Of a stretch of DNA of 64,000 nucleotides, positions 27,144 through 39,100 are shown piece after piece. The notes under the pieces were generated by a model. That model was not told the DNA's origin, made no database searches, and was given only the letters and a program-made list of their open reading frames with translations. Source of the DNA: a marine actinobacterium PHSC20C1 (lineage in GTDB: Bacteria > Actinomycetota > Actinomycetes > Actinomycetales > Microbacteriaceae). The stretch lies in the NCBI GenBank assembly GCA_000153145.1, contig CH672415.1:1755588-1819587 (forward strand), given 5' to 3'. Position numbers and translations under genes: made by a program. The number at the start of each line of letters is the position of its first letter. Position 1 is the first letter of the stretch.

Positions 27144-30100
27144 GATGTTTCCTGTCGTTGTTTTCTGCGTGCGAGCAGGATCAGTGCGAGGCCGGCGAGC
27201 AGTGTGCCGAGCCCGGTTGCGAGCGTTCCTCGTGGATCTGATCCAGTGTAAGAGAGTGCCTTGGTAGGTAGCTGCAAGCTTGTTTGTGCTGTGGCAAACA
27301 CGGGATCGCCCGAGTTGAGCTCGGTGCTGGTGACGGTTGCGGTCTCAAGGAGAACGGTTCCCGCATCACTTTCACGGATGACGTAGGTTGCTGTTGCCGT
27401 AATCGATTCGCCCGGCTCCAGCTGGCCTACGGTTCCCGGCCAGGTGCCATAGCTCATCACTGAGAGTCCCGAGCGCGGGTCGGCGATCGTGACGTTCGTG
27501 AGGGGCAGCGTTCCCGTGTTCGTTGCGATGTACGTGAATGTCACGACGTCTCCAGGGAAGCCCTTTTGGCCTGCTCCCAGCACTCCCGATAACCGCAGCG
27601 CGATGCTGGGCAGGTTGGGGATTGCGAGAGTGTTCGTTGCTGATTCTGGTGCGATCGCACCAGAGGGCGCGTTCGCGTCGACGATCGCTTCATTCACGGT
27701 CTGTTCGACATCCACATCATCCTGCGTGATGACGTAGGTGGCTGTCGCGACCAGCTTCTGGCCTGGGGTAAGTTCGCCTGCGGTTCCGGGCCACGTGTAG
27801 TTGAGTGGCGAAAGGCCAACCTTGATGTCGGTGATCGCCACTGACGTGAGCGTCACGTTTCCGGTATTGACAACCTCGATGCGGTAGTTGATTGTCGCGC
27901 CCTGTTGAGCGAAGGTCGCGAAGGAACTTGTCTTTGCGATCGTCATCGACGGGTTCTCAGCAATCGGCGTCGATCCCGAGGCCGAGTCGATTACGACGGG
28001 TCCAACAACGGGTGCGCCCGAAGTCGAAGCGCCGGAACTGATCGCGCCAGCATCCACATCATCCTGGGTGAGCACGTACTTCGCAGTCGCTATTGCAACC
28101 TGTCCCGGAGCGAGCACACGAAGCGTTCCCGGCCAAGTGATCTTCACCACACTCAGATCGATCTGGTCGTCGGAGATCGTCACCCCGTTGAGAGTGACAT
28201 CGCCGGTGTTAGTGACTTCGAAGCGGTACTCGACTGTGTCTCCAGCGCGACCAGTTGCCGCAGCCGCGAGCGCTTGAGTTTTAGTGATCTGGATGTCTGC
28301 ACTGCCAGCAGCGGTCGGCGTCACTACCGTATTTGAGGTGTTGCTTACAGCTCCACCGCCCGGGTTCGTACCCGAGCCCCGTGCCGTGTTCGACGCGGAA
28401 CCGGCATCAAATTCTGACTGCCTTACCTGATAGCTCGCCGTCGCCGTCACAGACTCGTTAGGAGCCAGCACACCAACGACGCCAGGCCACGTTCCGTATA
28501 CAACGGCTGTGGTGCCGACCTTGGGGTCGGAGACAGTGACGCCCCTGAGAGTCGTCTCGCCATCGTTGAGCACCGTGAAGGTGTAATCGATCCAGGAGCC
28601 AACAACCACAGGGTTGAGCGCATCGCGAACCTCAGCGACCTTGTCAATGTCGAGGCTCGAGGATGCTGCCACGAGAGGCACTACCGACACTGCCGAATCG
28701 GCATCTACGGCGATCGCGGTCGGAGAATTTCCCGCCCCTGTCGCAATGTTGCGCACTTCTCCAGCGTCAACATCCGCCTGGGTTACCAGTCGAGTTGCCG
28801 TGACCGTGACACTTTCGCCTGGCGCGAGAACGCCGGGAGCTGCGACATCTGGCCACGTGTACACGAAGCTGGTGAGGCCAGGAATCGTGTTCGCAAGTGT
28901 GACGCCGTCGAGGGTGACGTTGCCGCTATTGCTGATCTGGAAGGTGTAGTCCATGCTGTCGCCGAGCACACCCGTTTGCCCGTCAGCGAGTGCTGCAGTG
29001 TGAGTGGTCACGATGGATGGAACAGCAGGCTCGGTCGGATTGTTCACCGTGTTTGAGACTCCGCGAACTTCGTCACCGTTGGGGGCTGTTCCGACCGCAA
29101 CCGCGGTGTTCTCGACAGTGCCATCGTCAACGTTCTGCTGGGTCACCGTGTAGATGACAGATCCAACAGCTCGTTCGCCAGGGCCGAGGATACCGGTGGC
29201 CGAGGGGAAGGTCAGGTCAGACGGTACGACTGCGATAAGCGGGTCGATGACCCCCACGAGTCGCAGCGTAACGTTGCCGGTGTTCTTCACGATGAAGCTG
29301 TACGTGATCTCAGATCCAACCCCGCCGTCACCGGCTGTCATTACTCCGGACTTTTCCGCTGTGATGCTGGGGTCGGATGCTTCAGTCACTTCACGGTCAA
29401 CGTTCGAGTTGGCCGTTACGGCGGTGCGTTCAGGAGTCTCGCCGCGAGCAGATGCTGTGTTGTCGACGTAACCGCGGTCAACATCGTCTTGCTCGAGAAC
29501 GTAGGTTGCGCTTGCTGTTGCGGTTTGGCCCGGTGCAAGAACACCGCTGGCTGCTGGCCAGACGATCGAGTTGATCGTGACGTGTTCAATGCTGTCGCTG
29601 ATCGTTACCGAGCGCAGCGTCACGTTTCCCGTGTTCTCGACGACGATCGTGTAGTTGATGGTGTCGCCTGGACCGTTCTCTCCTGCAACAGCGAGTTCAC
29701 TCGATTTGCGTACGTCGAGCAGTCCGTTGGCGGCCAGAGTGACTGTGGCTGGAGCGCTGGCGATTGCCGCGGCTCCGATGGAAGGCGTTCCTTCACCGGT
29801 CACGATGCTGGATACAGCACCGGAGTCAATGTCGGCCTGTGTCAGGGTCTGCACGCGAACCGCAGTCACTGCCTCACCGGGTGCGAGCACTCCAATCGTT
29901 CCAGGCCAGGTGTAGTCGCCTGCCGGAAGTGATCCGATGAAGTCGCTGAGCTCAACACCAGAGAGTGTGACATTGCTGTTGTTGGTGAAGTTGTAGTCCC
30001 AAGTGACCGTGTCACCCTCTACTGCGGGACCTGGGTTCGTCAATGCCCCGGAGTTTGTTACAGCGACGACGACGTTTGGCGCCTCAGTGGGAACCTCTTC

Positions 30101-33100
30101 TGTGTTGGAAATCGCTGAGATTGCGTCACCACGTACAGGAACCGCGGCAGCATTCGCCGTGTTCTCAACGTAACCGCGATCGACATCCGACTGGCGGATG
30201 ACATAGCTCGCGGTTGCGCTTACCGTTTCGGTCGGTGCGAGAGTTTCCGTCGCGGTTGGCCAGTTCACGGTAGGCGTCGTCATTCCAGGAAGTAGATCAG
30301 TGACAACAATCGAACCGATTGTCACGTTGCCCGTGTTGCGTACGACGAATGTGAAGTCGACGGTGTCACCGATTGCTCCAACACCCGGAGATCGCGCGTC
30401 ACCAGACTTGACGACGGTCATACTCGGCTGGGCCTGAACCGTTGGAGTTCTGACCCGGTTTGGCGTAGCGAACACGTAGACGCCGTTCGGGTCAGTTGCT
30501 CTCACGGACGCGGAGCTCTCTACGTAGCCGCGGTCGATGTCCGCCTGCGTGAGCTGAACCGAAGCTGTTCCGGTCACCTTTTCGCCGGGCAGTATGGTTC
30601 CCGGTTGTGCAGGGTTTGGCCACTCAATAACGGGAGTCGTGAGCCCACCAGAGGCGCTGACGAGCGTGCCGTCAGTGAGGGTCACATTCCCAATGTTGAC
30701 GACTTCGAGGAGGTAGTCGACCCAGTCGCCTACCTTGCCAATGTCACCATCGCGGAGGTCTCCCCAGAGGAACGGGTCAAGAGCTCCGGCAGCAACGATC
30801 GCTACTGTCGCGGGAGCTGACTCGCTAAATTCGACACCCGAGGGTGGGGTCGCGTCACCGCGCACCGTGTTCACCACTGACCCGGAATCGATGTCATCTT
30901 GAGTGAGCATGTAGGTTGCCGTCGCGGTCACCGTTTGTCCTGGCGCGAGCGTGCCTGCGCTAGCGGTGGGCCACGAGTAGGTCAGTGCCGAGACACCAGA
31001 GAGCCCGTCAACAAGATCAACCCCAGTCACAGTCTGGTTTCCGGTGTTCTTGAGCGAGAAACTGAAGTTAACAAGGTCGCCCTCGAAGCCTGTTGAACCA
31101 GGAGCCAGAGCACCACTCTTCGTGACGAGGATGCTCGGGGCTGCAACATCCGTCGGCGTCGACTTCGAGGCAGTGTTGCTCGGTACGGGAGCATCGTTCG
31201 GCGAGGTTCCATTGGCGATCGCCGAGTTATCGACGCGGCCACGGTTCACATCAGCCTGCGTGATCGCGTACGTTGCCGTTGCTGTCGCGGTCTCAGTCGG
31301 AGCGAGCACACCATTCGTGTCTGGCCAGTCGACGACTGGGGTGCTTAGCCCTGGCAGCGGGTCACTGATTACGATGGCATCGACCGTGACATTTCCGGTG
31401 TTCTCGACCAGGAATGTGTAAGTGATGATGTCGCCGACGCCAGCGCTTGTTCCTGTCGTCGAAGACTTGGCGAGCGTGAGCGCAGCAGCAGCGGGAGCGA
31501 CTGTCGTCTCGGTTACTGTGGTGCTGACCGAAATGGTGTCACCGACTGGCGGCTTTCCGCTGGCGGTGGCCACGTTCGATACCGAGCCGCGATCGACATC
31601 ATTCTGCGTGATGGTGTAGTTCGCAGTAGCGGTAACCGTCTGACCTGGTTCCAGTTCTCCAACAGTGCCCGGCCACGTGAACACCGGGCTGCTGACGCCT
31701 GCGAGAGCATCGACGAGGTTGACCAGCGTGAGTGTGACGTTGCCGGTGTTGGTGATTCCGAAGCTGTAATCGATCGTGTCTCCGGAGTTGCCCGTGTTGC
31801 CGACGCCGTTGAGGGCGCCAGCCTTGGTAACAGTCATGCCAGCCTGCGCTGCGAGAACTACGCCCGCTGTCGCTAGGTCGCTTACGTTATCGCCGCGAGG
31901 CGGTGTTCCCGAACCGGTCGCCTGGCTCGACACGGATCCCGCATTGATCTGCGCCTGAGTAATGGCGGATGTCGCCGTCGCTGTCACCGATTGGCCGGGT
32001 TCGAGAACGCCAGCCGTTCCGGGCCAAACGTAAGTCATTCCAGAGATCAGCGGTAGCGCATCCACGATTTCCACAACCGTTAGCGTGACGTTTCCCGTGT
32101 TGGTCAGTTCGTACGACCAGTTGACGATGTCGCCTTCGTCGGCACGAGCTAGATCAGCGAGCACACCGCTTTTGGTGAGCTCGACGACCGCACGAATCGT
32201 TTCTGTGGGAACCGTATTGGCTGCCGAGTCGTCGGTGACGGGAGTGCTGTTGGGGTCGATTCCGTTAGCCGTCGCGATATTGAGCACCGCGCCAGCATCC
32301 ACATCGTCCTGAGTTACGGCATAGGTCGCAGTTGCCGTGGCAACCTCTCCAGGAGCGAGTATGCCGGGGCTGGCCGGAGTAGGCCATGTGATGGTGATTG
32401 CCGACAGGTTTGGCAGCGGGTCACTGAGCGTCACGGAGTTGAGCGTGACGTTTCCAGAGTTGAGAATCTCAAATTCATAATCGATCGTGTCAGCTACATC
32501 AGCGGAACCGCGCGGTGTTCCCGCTTTCGTGACCCTAATATTCGGCGACGGGAGCACCATGGGCACGATGACCTCGTTGGATGCCTCAACAATCACAACA
32601 CCCTTGGGCGTCTCTGCGGACATATCTGCAGTGTTGGGGATATAGCCGCGGTCAACGTCTGCCTGCGTTATCTCGTACGTCGCAACACCCAGTACAGACT
32701 GGCCAACCGGGATCTCACCTGGCTTGTCGTTGTCCGGCCAAGTGATCACGGGAACAGATAGTCCTGGCAAGGGGTCGAGAAGCATGCCGTTGTAGAGCGT
32801 TACGTTTCCATCGTTGGTAACCGTAAGGCGGTACTCGACGGTGTCTCCAACAGCACCGATACCACCGTTCAGGATGGTGCCCGACTTGAACGGGGTCAGC
32901 ACAGGAACAGGTGTGATCGTGACAGTCTCGTCTGCGGCGTGCTGCACTGCGCCGCCAGCGGGAGTGTCGCCGTCGGCGGTGACGGTGTTGTCAATCTGGC
33001 CTGCATCCACATCAGCTTGAGTAAGGGTGTACGTCGCCACCGCTGTCGCACTCTGGCCGGGAGCAAGCTTGCCGTCAGTTGCGGTCGGCCAGGTGTACGT

Positions 33101-36100
33101 CAGCACGTTCAATTCGGGTAGCGGATCGGTCAGCGTGACATTCGTCAGCGTGACGTTTCCGGTGTTACGCACAGTGAATGAGTAGTTGACAGTGTCGCCT
33201 GCGAAACCAGTTGCGCCGGCCTCAAGCGCGCCATTCTTGGTGACATTTATGGCGGGAGCTGCGGTGTTGGTCGGAACGTCAACCGGCCCAACGGACGAGG
33301 TGACAGCGCCGATGGGCGAGGTGCCATCTACGTCAGCAGTGTTCCGCACATAGCCGCGGTCAACATCGGCCTGCTTTATCTCGTAGGTTGCGGTCGCGGT
33401 CGCGGATTCTGCCGGAGCTAGCTCGCCGGCCGCGCCAGGCCACGAGTACACAAGTGTGGAGATTCCAACGAGCGGATCGGTAATGGCGACGCCGGTCAAC
33501 GTCGTGTTGCCCGTGTTCTTGATAGTGAAACTGAAGTGTGCGAGATCGCCTAGAGCGGCGCCGTCCGGAGTTGTCCCGACCTTGTCGATCGTGGCAGAGG
33601 AGGTGCGAGTGACCGTGGTGTTGACGGCGGGGTCTGAGAACTCGAAGTATTCGGTTCCTGCAGGAGTCACGCCAAGCGCTTCGGCAGTGTTCGTGACCGA
33701 GCCCGCATCGACATCATCTTGAGTGATTGTGTACTTAGCGGTCGCGGTAGCAATCTCGCCCGGAGCGAGAACCCGGGCTGCCCCCGGCCATGTAAGAACC
33801 GGGGCACTCACACCGGCAAGCGAATCGAGAAGCACAACGCCAGAAAGCGTGACATTACCAGAGTTGGTGATGCTGAATTCGTAGTCGATTACGTCGCCGA
33901 CTACTCCGAGTTGTGCGTCGAGAGAACCGGTCTTGACGACCGTGAAATTGGGTGCTGCCGTCAACGGCAGCGTCGCCGAAGCAGGCTCGGTAACCCCGGA
34001 ACCTGTGGGCGGAAGGCCTGTCGCGTTGATGCTGTTCGCTACTGATCCGGCGTCGATATCACTTTGCAACAGTGTGTACGTCGCTGTTGCAGAAACGGTG
34101 TCACCCGGGTTGAGTCGACCGGCGGTTCCGCTTGCCCACGCGCCGAAGGTGACAGCGGTGAGTCCCGGCAGTTGATCAATAATGTCTACAGCTGTCAGCG
34201 AAACGTTTCCGTCGTTCGTGACCGTGAAGCTGTAGTTGACAGTGTCGCCCGCAACACCGGTAGCTCCCGGAGCGAGGGCGGCAGCCTTAGTCGCTACGAG
34301 AGACGAGTCCGCAGCCACAGTCTCGGTGACGACTTCGGGTGAATTGCCACTGACCGGAGTGCCCTGGGCTCCCGTTCCGTTGGCGGTAGCGGTGTTCACT
34401 ACCTCCCCGTTGTCCACGTCGGACTGTCTGATCAAGTAGGTTGCCGTTGCCGTAACACTTTCGCCCGGTGCGAGGGATTGAGTGGTATTCGCCGCATCCC
34501 AGCCAATGACCGGAGTGCTGAGCCCTGGCAGCGGGTCACTGAGCGTGATTCCGGAAGTCGTGACGTTGCCATTATTCGTAATGACAAACGTGTACGTGAT
34601 CTCGTCGCCGTATTCGCCCGCACCGGCGACGCTGGCTGTCTTAGCAACAGTGAGCACCGGCGTTGGACGTTCTGTGGCTATCACGACGGTATTGGTCAGT
34701 GCTGGCACGACCACGTTGTTCGGCGTCAACGCCTGGACTTTTGCAGTGTTCTCGATGTAACCGCGGTCGATGTCAACCTGCGTTAGTAGGTACTCGGCAG
34801 TGCCGGTGACTGACTCGTTAACTTTCAGAACACCGGGGTTCGCTGGGTCTGGCCACACAATGTTCGGGTCGCTGATGCCCGGTAGTGGGTCGACAAGCTG
34901 GCCGTTGTGCAGCGTGACGTTACCCGTATTAGTTGCCGTTACGGAGTAGTCAATGATGTCGCCAACCGCACCGATTCCGGGGGCGCGCAGGCTTCCACTC
35001 TTGATCGCGCTAAGGCTCGCATCAGGCTCGACCACGACGGTTGATGTGTCATCGTCGGTGACGTTGGCCGCACCGCCGGGAGGCGTCGCGGTTCCGGTTA
35101 CGGTGTTCATTACAGCACCAGAGTCAATATCTGGTTGCGTGAGTGTGTAGGTCGCTTCTGCGGTCACTGCCTGCCCGGGAGCAAGTTCGCCCGCGGTTGC
35201 TCCCGCTGGCCAGGTGTAGGTGATCCCGGAGATGTTCGGGAGGTCGTCTGTCAGGTTGACCGCGGTCAGAGTGACGTTTCCCGTGTTCTTCAGTGTGAAA
35301 GAGTAGAGGATTTTGTCGCCATTGCGGCCTGTTGATCCCGGCTCTAGCGCACCGACCTTGTTGACCACGATGGTTGGACTCTGCGCGACCAGCGGAGTTA
35401 CGGCCGCCGGTGAATCATCGCTGACATCAGCGCTATCGCGCACTGACTTGGCTGCACCAGTAGCTGTGTTGCTCACAGATCCGGCATCGACATCAGCCTG
35501 CGTGACCGTGTAATTCGCGGTGGCGGTGATCGTGTCACCGGGAGAAAGTTCACCGTCAATGCCTGAAGGCCACGTGCCGAAAGCGAGCGGGCTGAGTCCA
35601 ACGAGGGTGTCACTGATCGCGGCATTGGTAACCGTGACGTTGCTGCCGTTGGTCAAGGTGATCGAGTAGCTGATTGTGTCGCCGACAACTCCGGTGCCGT
35701 TGAGCACGGCATCCTTCGTAGTAGTCACAAGCAGAGTAGCCGCCTCGGTCGCAACGGTGGCGGTGTTTGAATCTTCGTTCAGGATCACGCCGGCAGGGGT
35801 CCAACCAGCGACGGAAGAGTCGTTTTCGACGAAGCCACGGTCGATATCTTCTTGACTAAGGACGTAGGTCGCGGTTGCCGTCAGTACATCGTTCGGGCCC
35901 AGCGTTCCTGCAGTGTTTCCGTCCCAGTCGTTGTAGCTAATAACCGAGACGCCATCGAGCTCATCAGTGATACTCACTCCAGTAAGAGTGACGTTTCCGG
36001 TGTTAGTGACAGTGAACGTAAAGCCAACGGTGTCGCCCACACCGCGAGCGGCCGGAGTGGCATCTTCAGATTTCACGATCGTGATACCTGCGTCGGCGAC

Positions 36101-39100
36101 GAGCGGCACAGTAGCTGCGGTAGTTGCCCTAGCTACAGCACCGCGCGTTGGAGTTCCCGATGCCGTCACTGAGTTCACGACAGATCCAGAGTCGACATCT
36201 GACTGAGTCACAACGTAACCGTTTGCCGTGGCCGAAACAGTGTCGCCGGGATTGAGCTGGCCCGAGATTCCGCTGGGCCAAGCACCAAAGACGGGAGTGA
36301 CTCCCGCTAGGGCATCGCTGAGGTTGACGCCACTAAGAGTTACGTTTCCGGTGTTCGTGACGGTGAAGGACCAGTCGATCAAGTCGCCAGCTTTACTAGC
36401 CGCAGTGCCCGACTTCGTGACCGAGATCCCTGGCGCAGCGGCTACCGTGCGTGTTGATACCGAGGAAACCGGGCTGGCGACGGGGTCACCGGCGACCGCA
36501 GTGGTACCGGACGCAGTTACGGTGTTCAATACGGAGCCAGCATCGACGTCGTTTTGAGTAATCGTGTAGTCGACAGCCACTGAGGTGGAGTCTCCGGGGT
36601 CAAGGGTCGTCACCGGCAGCACTGGTGTCGAGGCACCCAGCATCGGATCGTTGAGCACCGCGTTCTCGACTGTGACGTTTCCGGTGTTTGTCACCACGAA
36701 CGAATAGGTAATCGTCGATCCGACAATCGCGGGGTTGGGCACCACGCTGGTTGTCTTCACAACTTTGAGCTCGGGGCGGCTAGCACCGGTAGCAACAACC
36801 ACGTCGCCAGAACTATCGGAGACCTGTGCGGCTCCGCCCGGCGGGTTCGCCGTGACGGATGCTTCGTTCGTTACACTCCCGAAGTTAACGTCGTCCTGAT
36901 CAATTGTGTAGGTCGCGACTGCGACCGCGCTTTCACCCGGTGCCAATTCGTTTGGCGTTCCCGGCCAAGTGAAGACGGGGGTCGTTAGTCCGGGAAGGCT
37001 GTCGACCAGTGTGACAACGGTGAGGGTTTGGTTTCCCGTGTTGCGAATCGTCATCGTGAACGTAATGTCGTCGCCGACCGAACCAGTTCCGCCAACTGTC
37101 GCGGTCTTATCTACGGCAATTCGCGGTGCGGCTGCGATCGACACCGTCTCAGGGTCAGTCAGCGAGAGCGCCGTTCCCGACGGCGGAGTTGCCGCGAGGG
37201 TTGCCTCGTTCGCGACACTGCCTGCATCCACATCGGACTGTTTGACGGTGTACTCGGCTTTCGCCGTGACCGTCTGTCCCGGCGCTAGGCGACCGGCGGT
37301 TCCTGGCCACGTGTAAGTGATGGAACCAAGGTCGGGCAATGGGTCTGTGACGCCGACGCTAGTGAGCGTGACGTTTCCGGTGTTCTTTGCAGTGAAGGTG
37401 TACGTAATCGTTTCGCCGGCAATACCGACTGAGCCGGGGTTCAGCGAGCCCGACTTCGTAAAGGTTGCGGCGGCATTTGTTGCAACCGTCGACGTGAGCA
37501 GTTCGTCAGAAGGATCACTAATGACACCGGCTGCTGGCGCTGTACCCTGACCGCTCGCGGTGTTGCTCACGACTGTGGCATCAACATCCGCTTGCTTGAT
37601 CGTGTACTTTGCGGTCGCAACGACTTGAGTGTTTGGCTGCAGCGTGCCGGTTACTCCCCCCGGCCACGCGCCATACGTGAGTGCGCCGAGACCCGGCAGC
37701 GGATCGCTTGCCGTTACCGAGGTGAGCGTGACGTTACCCGTGTTGCGCACGGTAATCGAGTACGTGATGACATCGCCAACAGCGCCGGTGCCCGAGACGG
37801 TCGACGACTTGGTGGTGAGGATGCCGGGGGCCCGTGTTGCGGTGGAGATCGACACGGCGGGCGATGATGCGGTCGCGTTGGGCCCCGTCGGTGGCTTTCC
37901 TGAGACGGAAGCCGTATTCGTTACGGTTCCTGCGTTTTGGTCTGATTGGCGGATGACATAGTCAGCGGTTGCCGTGATCGTCTGCCCTGGTGCCAGGCGG
38001 CCCGCTGTTCCGCTAGCCCAGGTCCCATAAGAAATAGCGCTGAGGCCGGAGTGAGTGTCAGTGATCGTCACACCGGTGAGAGTGACGTTTCCCGTGTTCT
38101 CAGCGGTGAACGTGTAACGAACAGTGTCGCCAACAGCTCCCGTGCCGGGAGTCACGATTGCTGCAGCCTTATCGAGCGTGAGGCTTGAGTTTGAGGCTAG
38201 TGCGAGAGTTGCAGGAGCCGTTGCCGAAGCGGGCGATCCGCGCGGCGGGGTTCCTGCGCCGGTCGCTGTGTTCGACACCGCACCGGCGTCAATATCTGCC
38301 TGCGTAAGAACGTAGGTCGCGGTGGCAGTAACACTCTGTGCTGGGGCAAGCGTTCCTGCTGTGGACGGCCAGGTGCCGTAGGTCACTGCCGAAATTCCCG
38401 GCAGTGAGTCCGTGACGTTCACTGAGTTGAGAGTTACATTTCCCGTGTTGGTGAGCGTCATGCTCCACGTGACGGTATCGCCGGCCTTGCCCTGCGCTCC
38501 CGGGGCGAGAGCGCCAGACTTTGTCACGCCGATTTTGGGGGCAGAGGCAACCGTCGGAGTGACGAGCTGCGACGACACGTCGGTGACAACAGCTCGGGTG
38601 GGTGGAGTTCCCGACGATGTCGCTGTGTTCTTGACCGAGCCGGCATCGACATCCGCCTGGGTGATTGTGTACGTCGCCGTACCCGTCACAGTTTCATTCG
38701 GGTTGAGCTGGCCGGATACCCCGCCCGACCACACGTACGTCGGAGCCGAGAGGCCGGGGAGCGGGTCGGTGAGGGTGACCTCGGAGAGGGTTACGTTGCC
38801 CGTGTTGCGCGAAGTGAGGGTGTACGTGATGACATCACCGACGACTCCAGTACCGCTGACCGAGGCGCTCTTCAGAGTTCTAATCGCCGGTGCCGCCGGA
38901 ACAACCTGAACTACTGCTTCGGCAGAGGTTGCTGTCGCAGCTGGCCCTGACGGTGGGGTTCCGGATGCTGTTGCCGTGTTGCGCACGTCTCTGGCATTCA
39001 CATCGGACTGCTTAATGATGTAGGACGCGGTAGCGGTGACCTGAGTGTTTGGCGCGAGCGTGCCGGCTGTCCCGCCCGGCCACGTACCAAAATTCACCGT

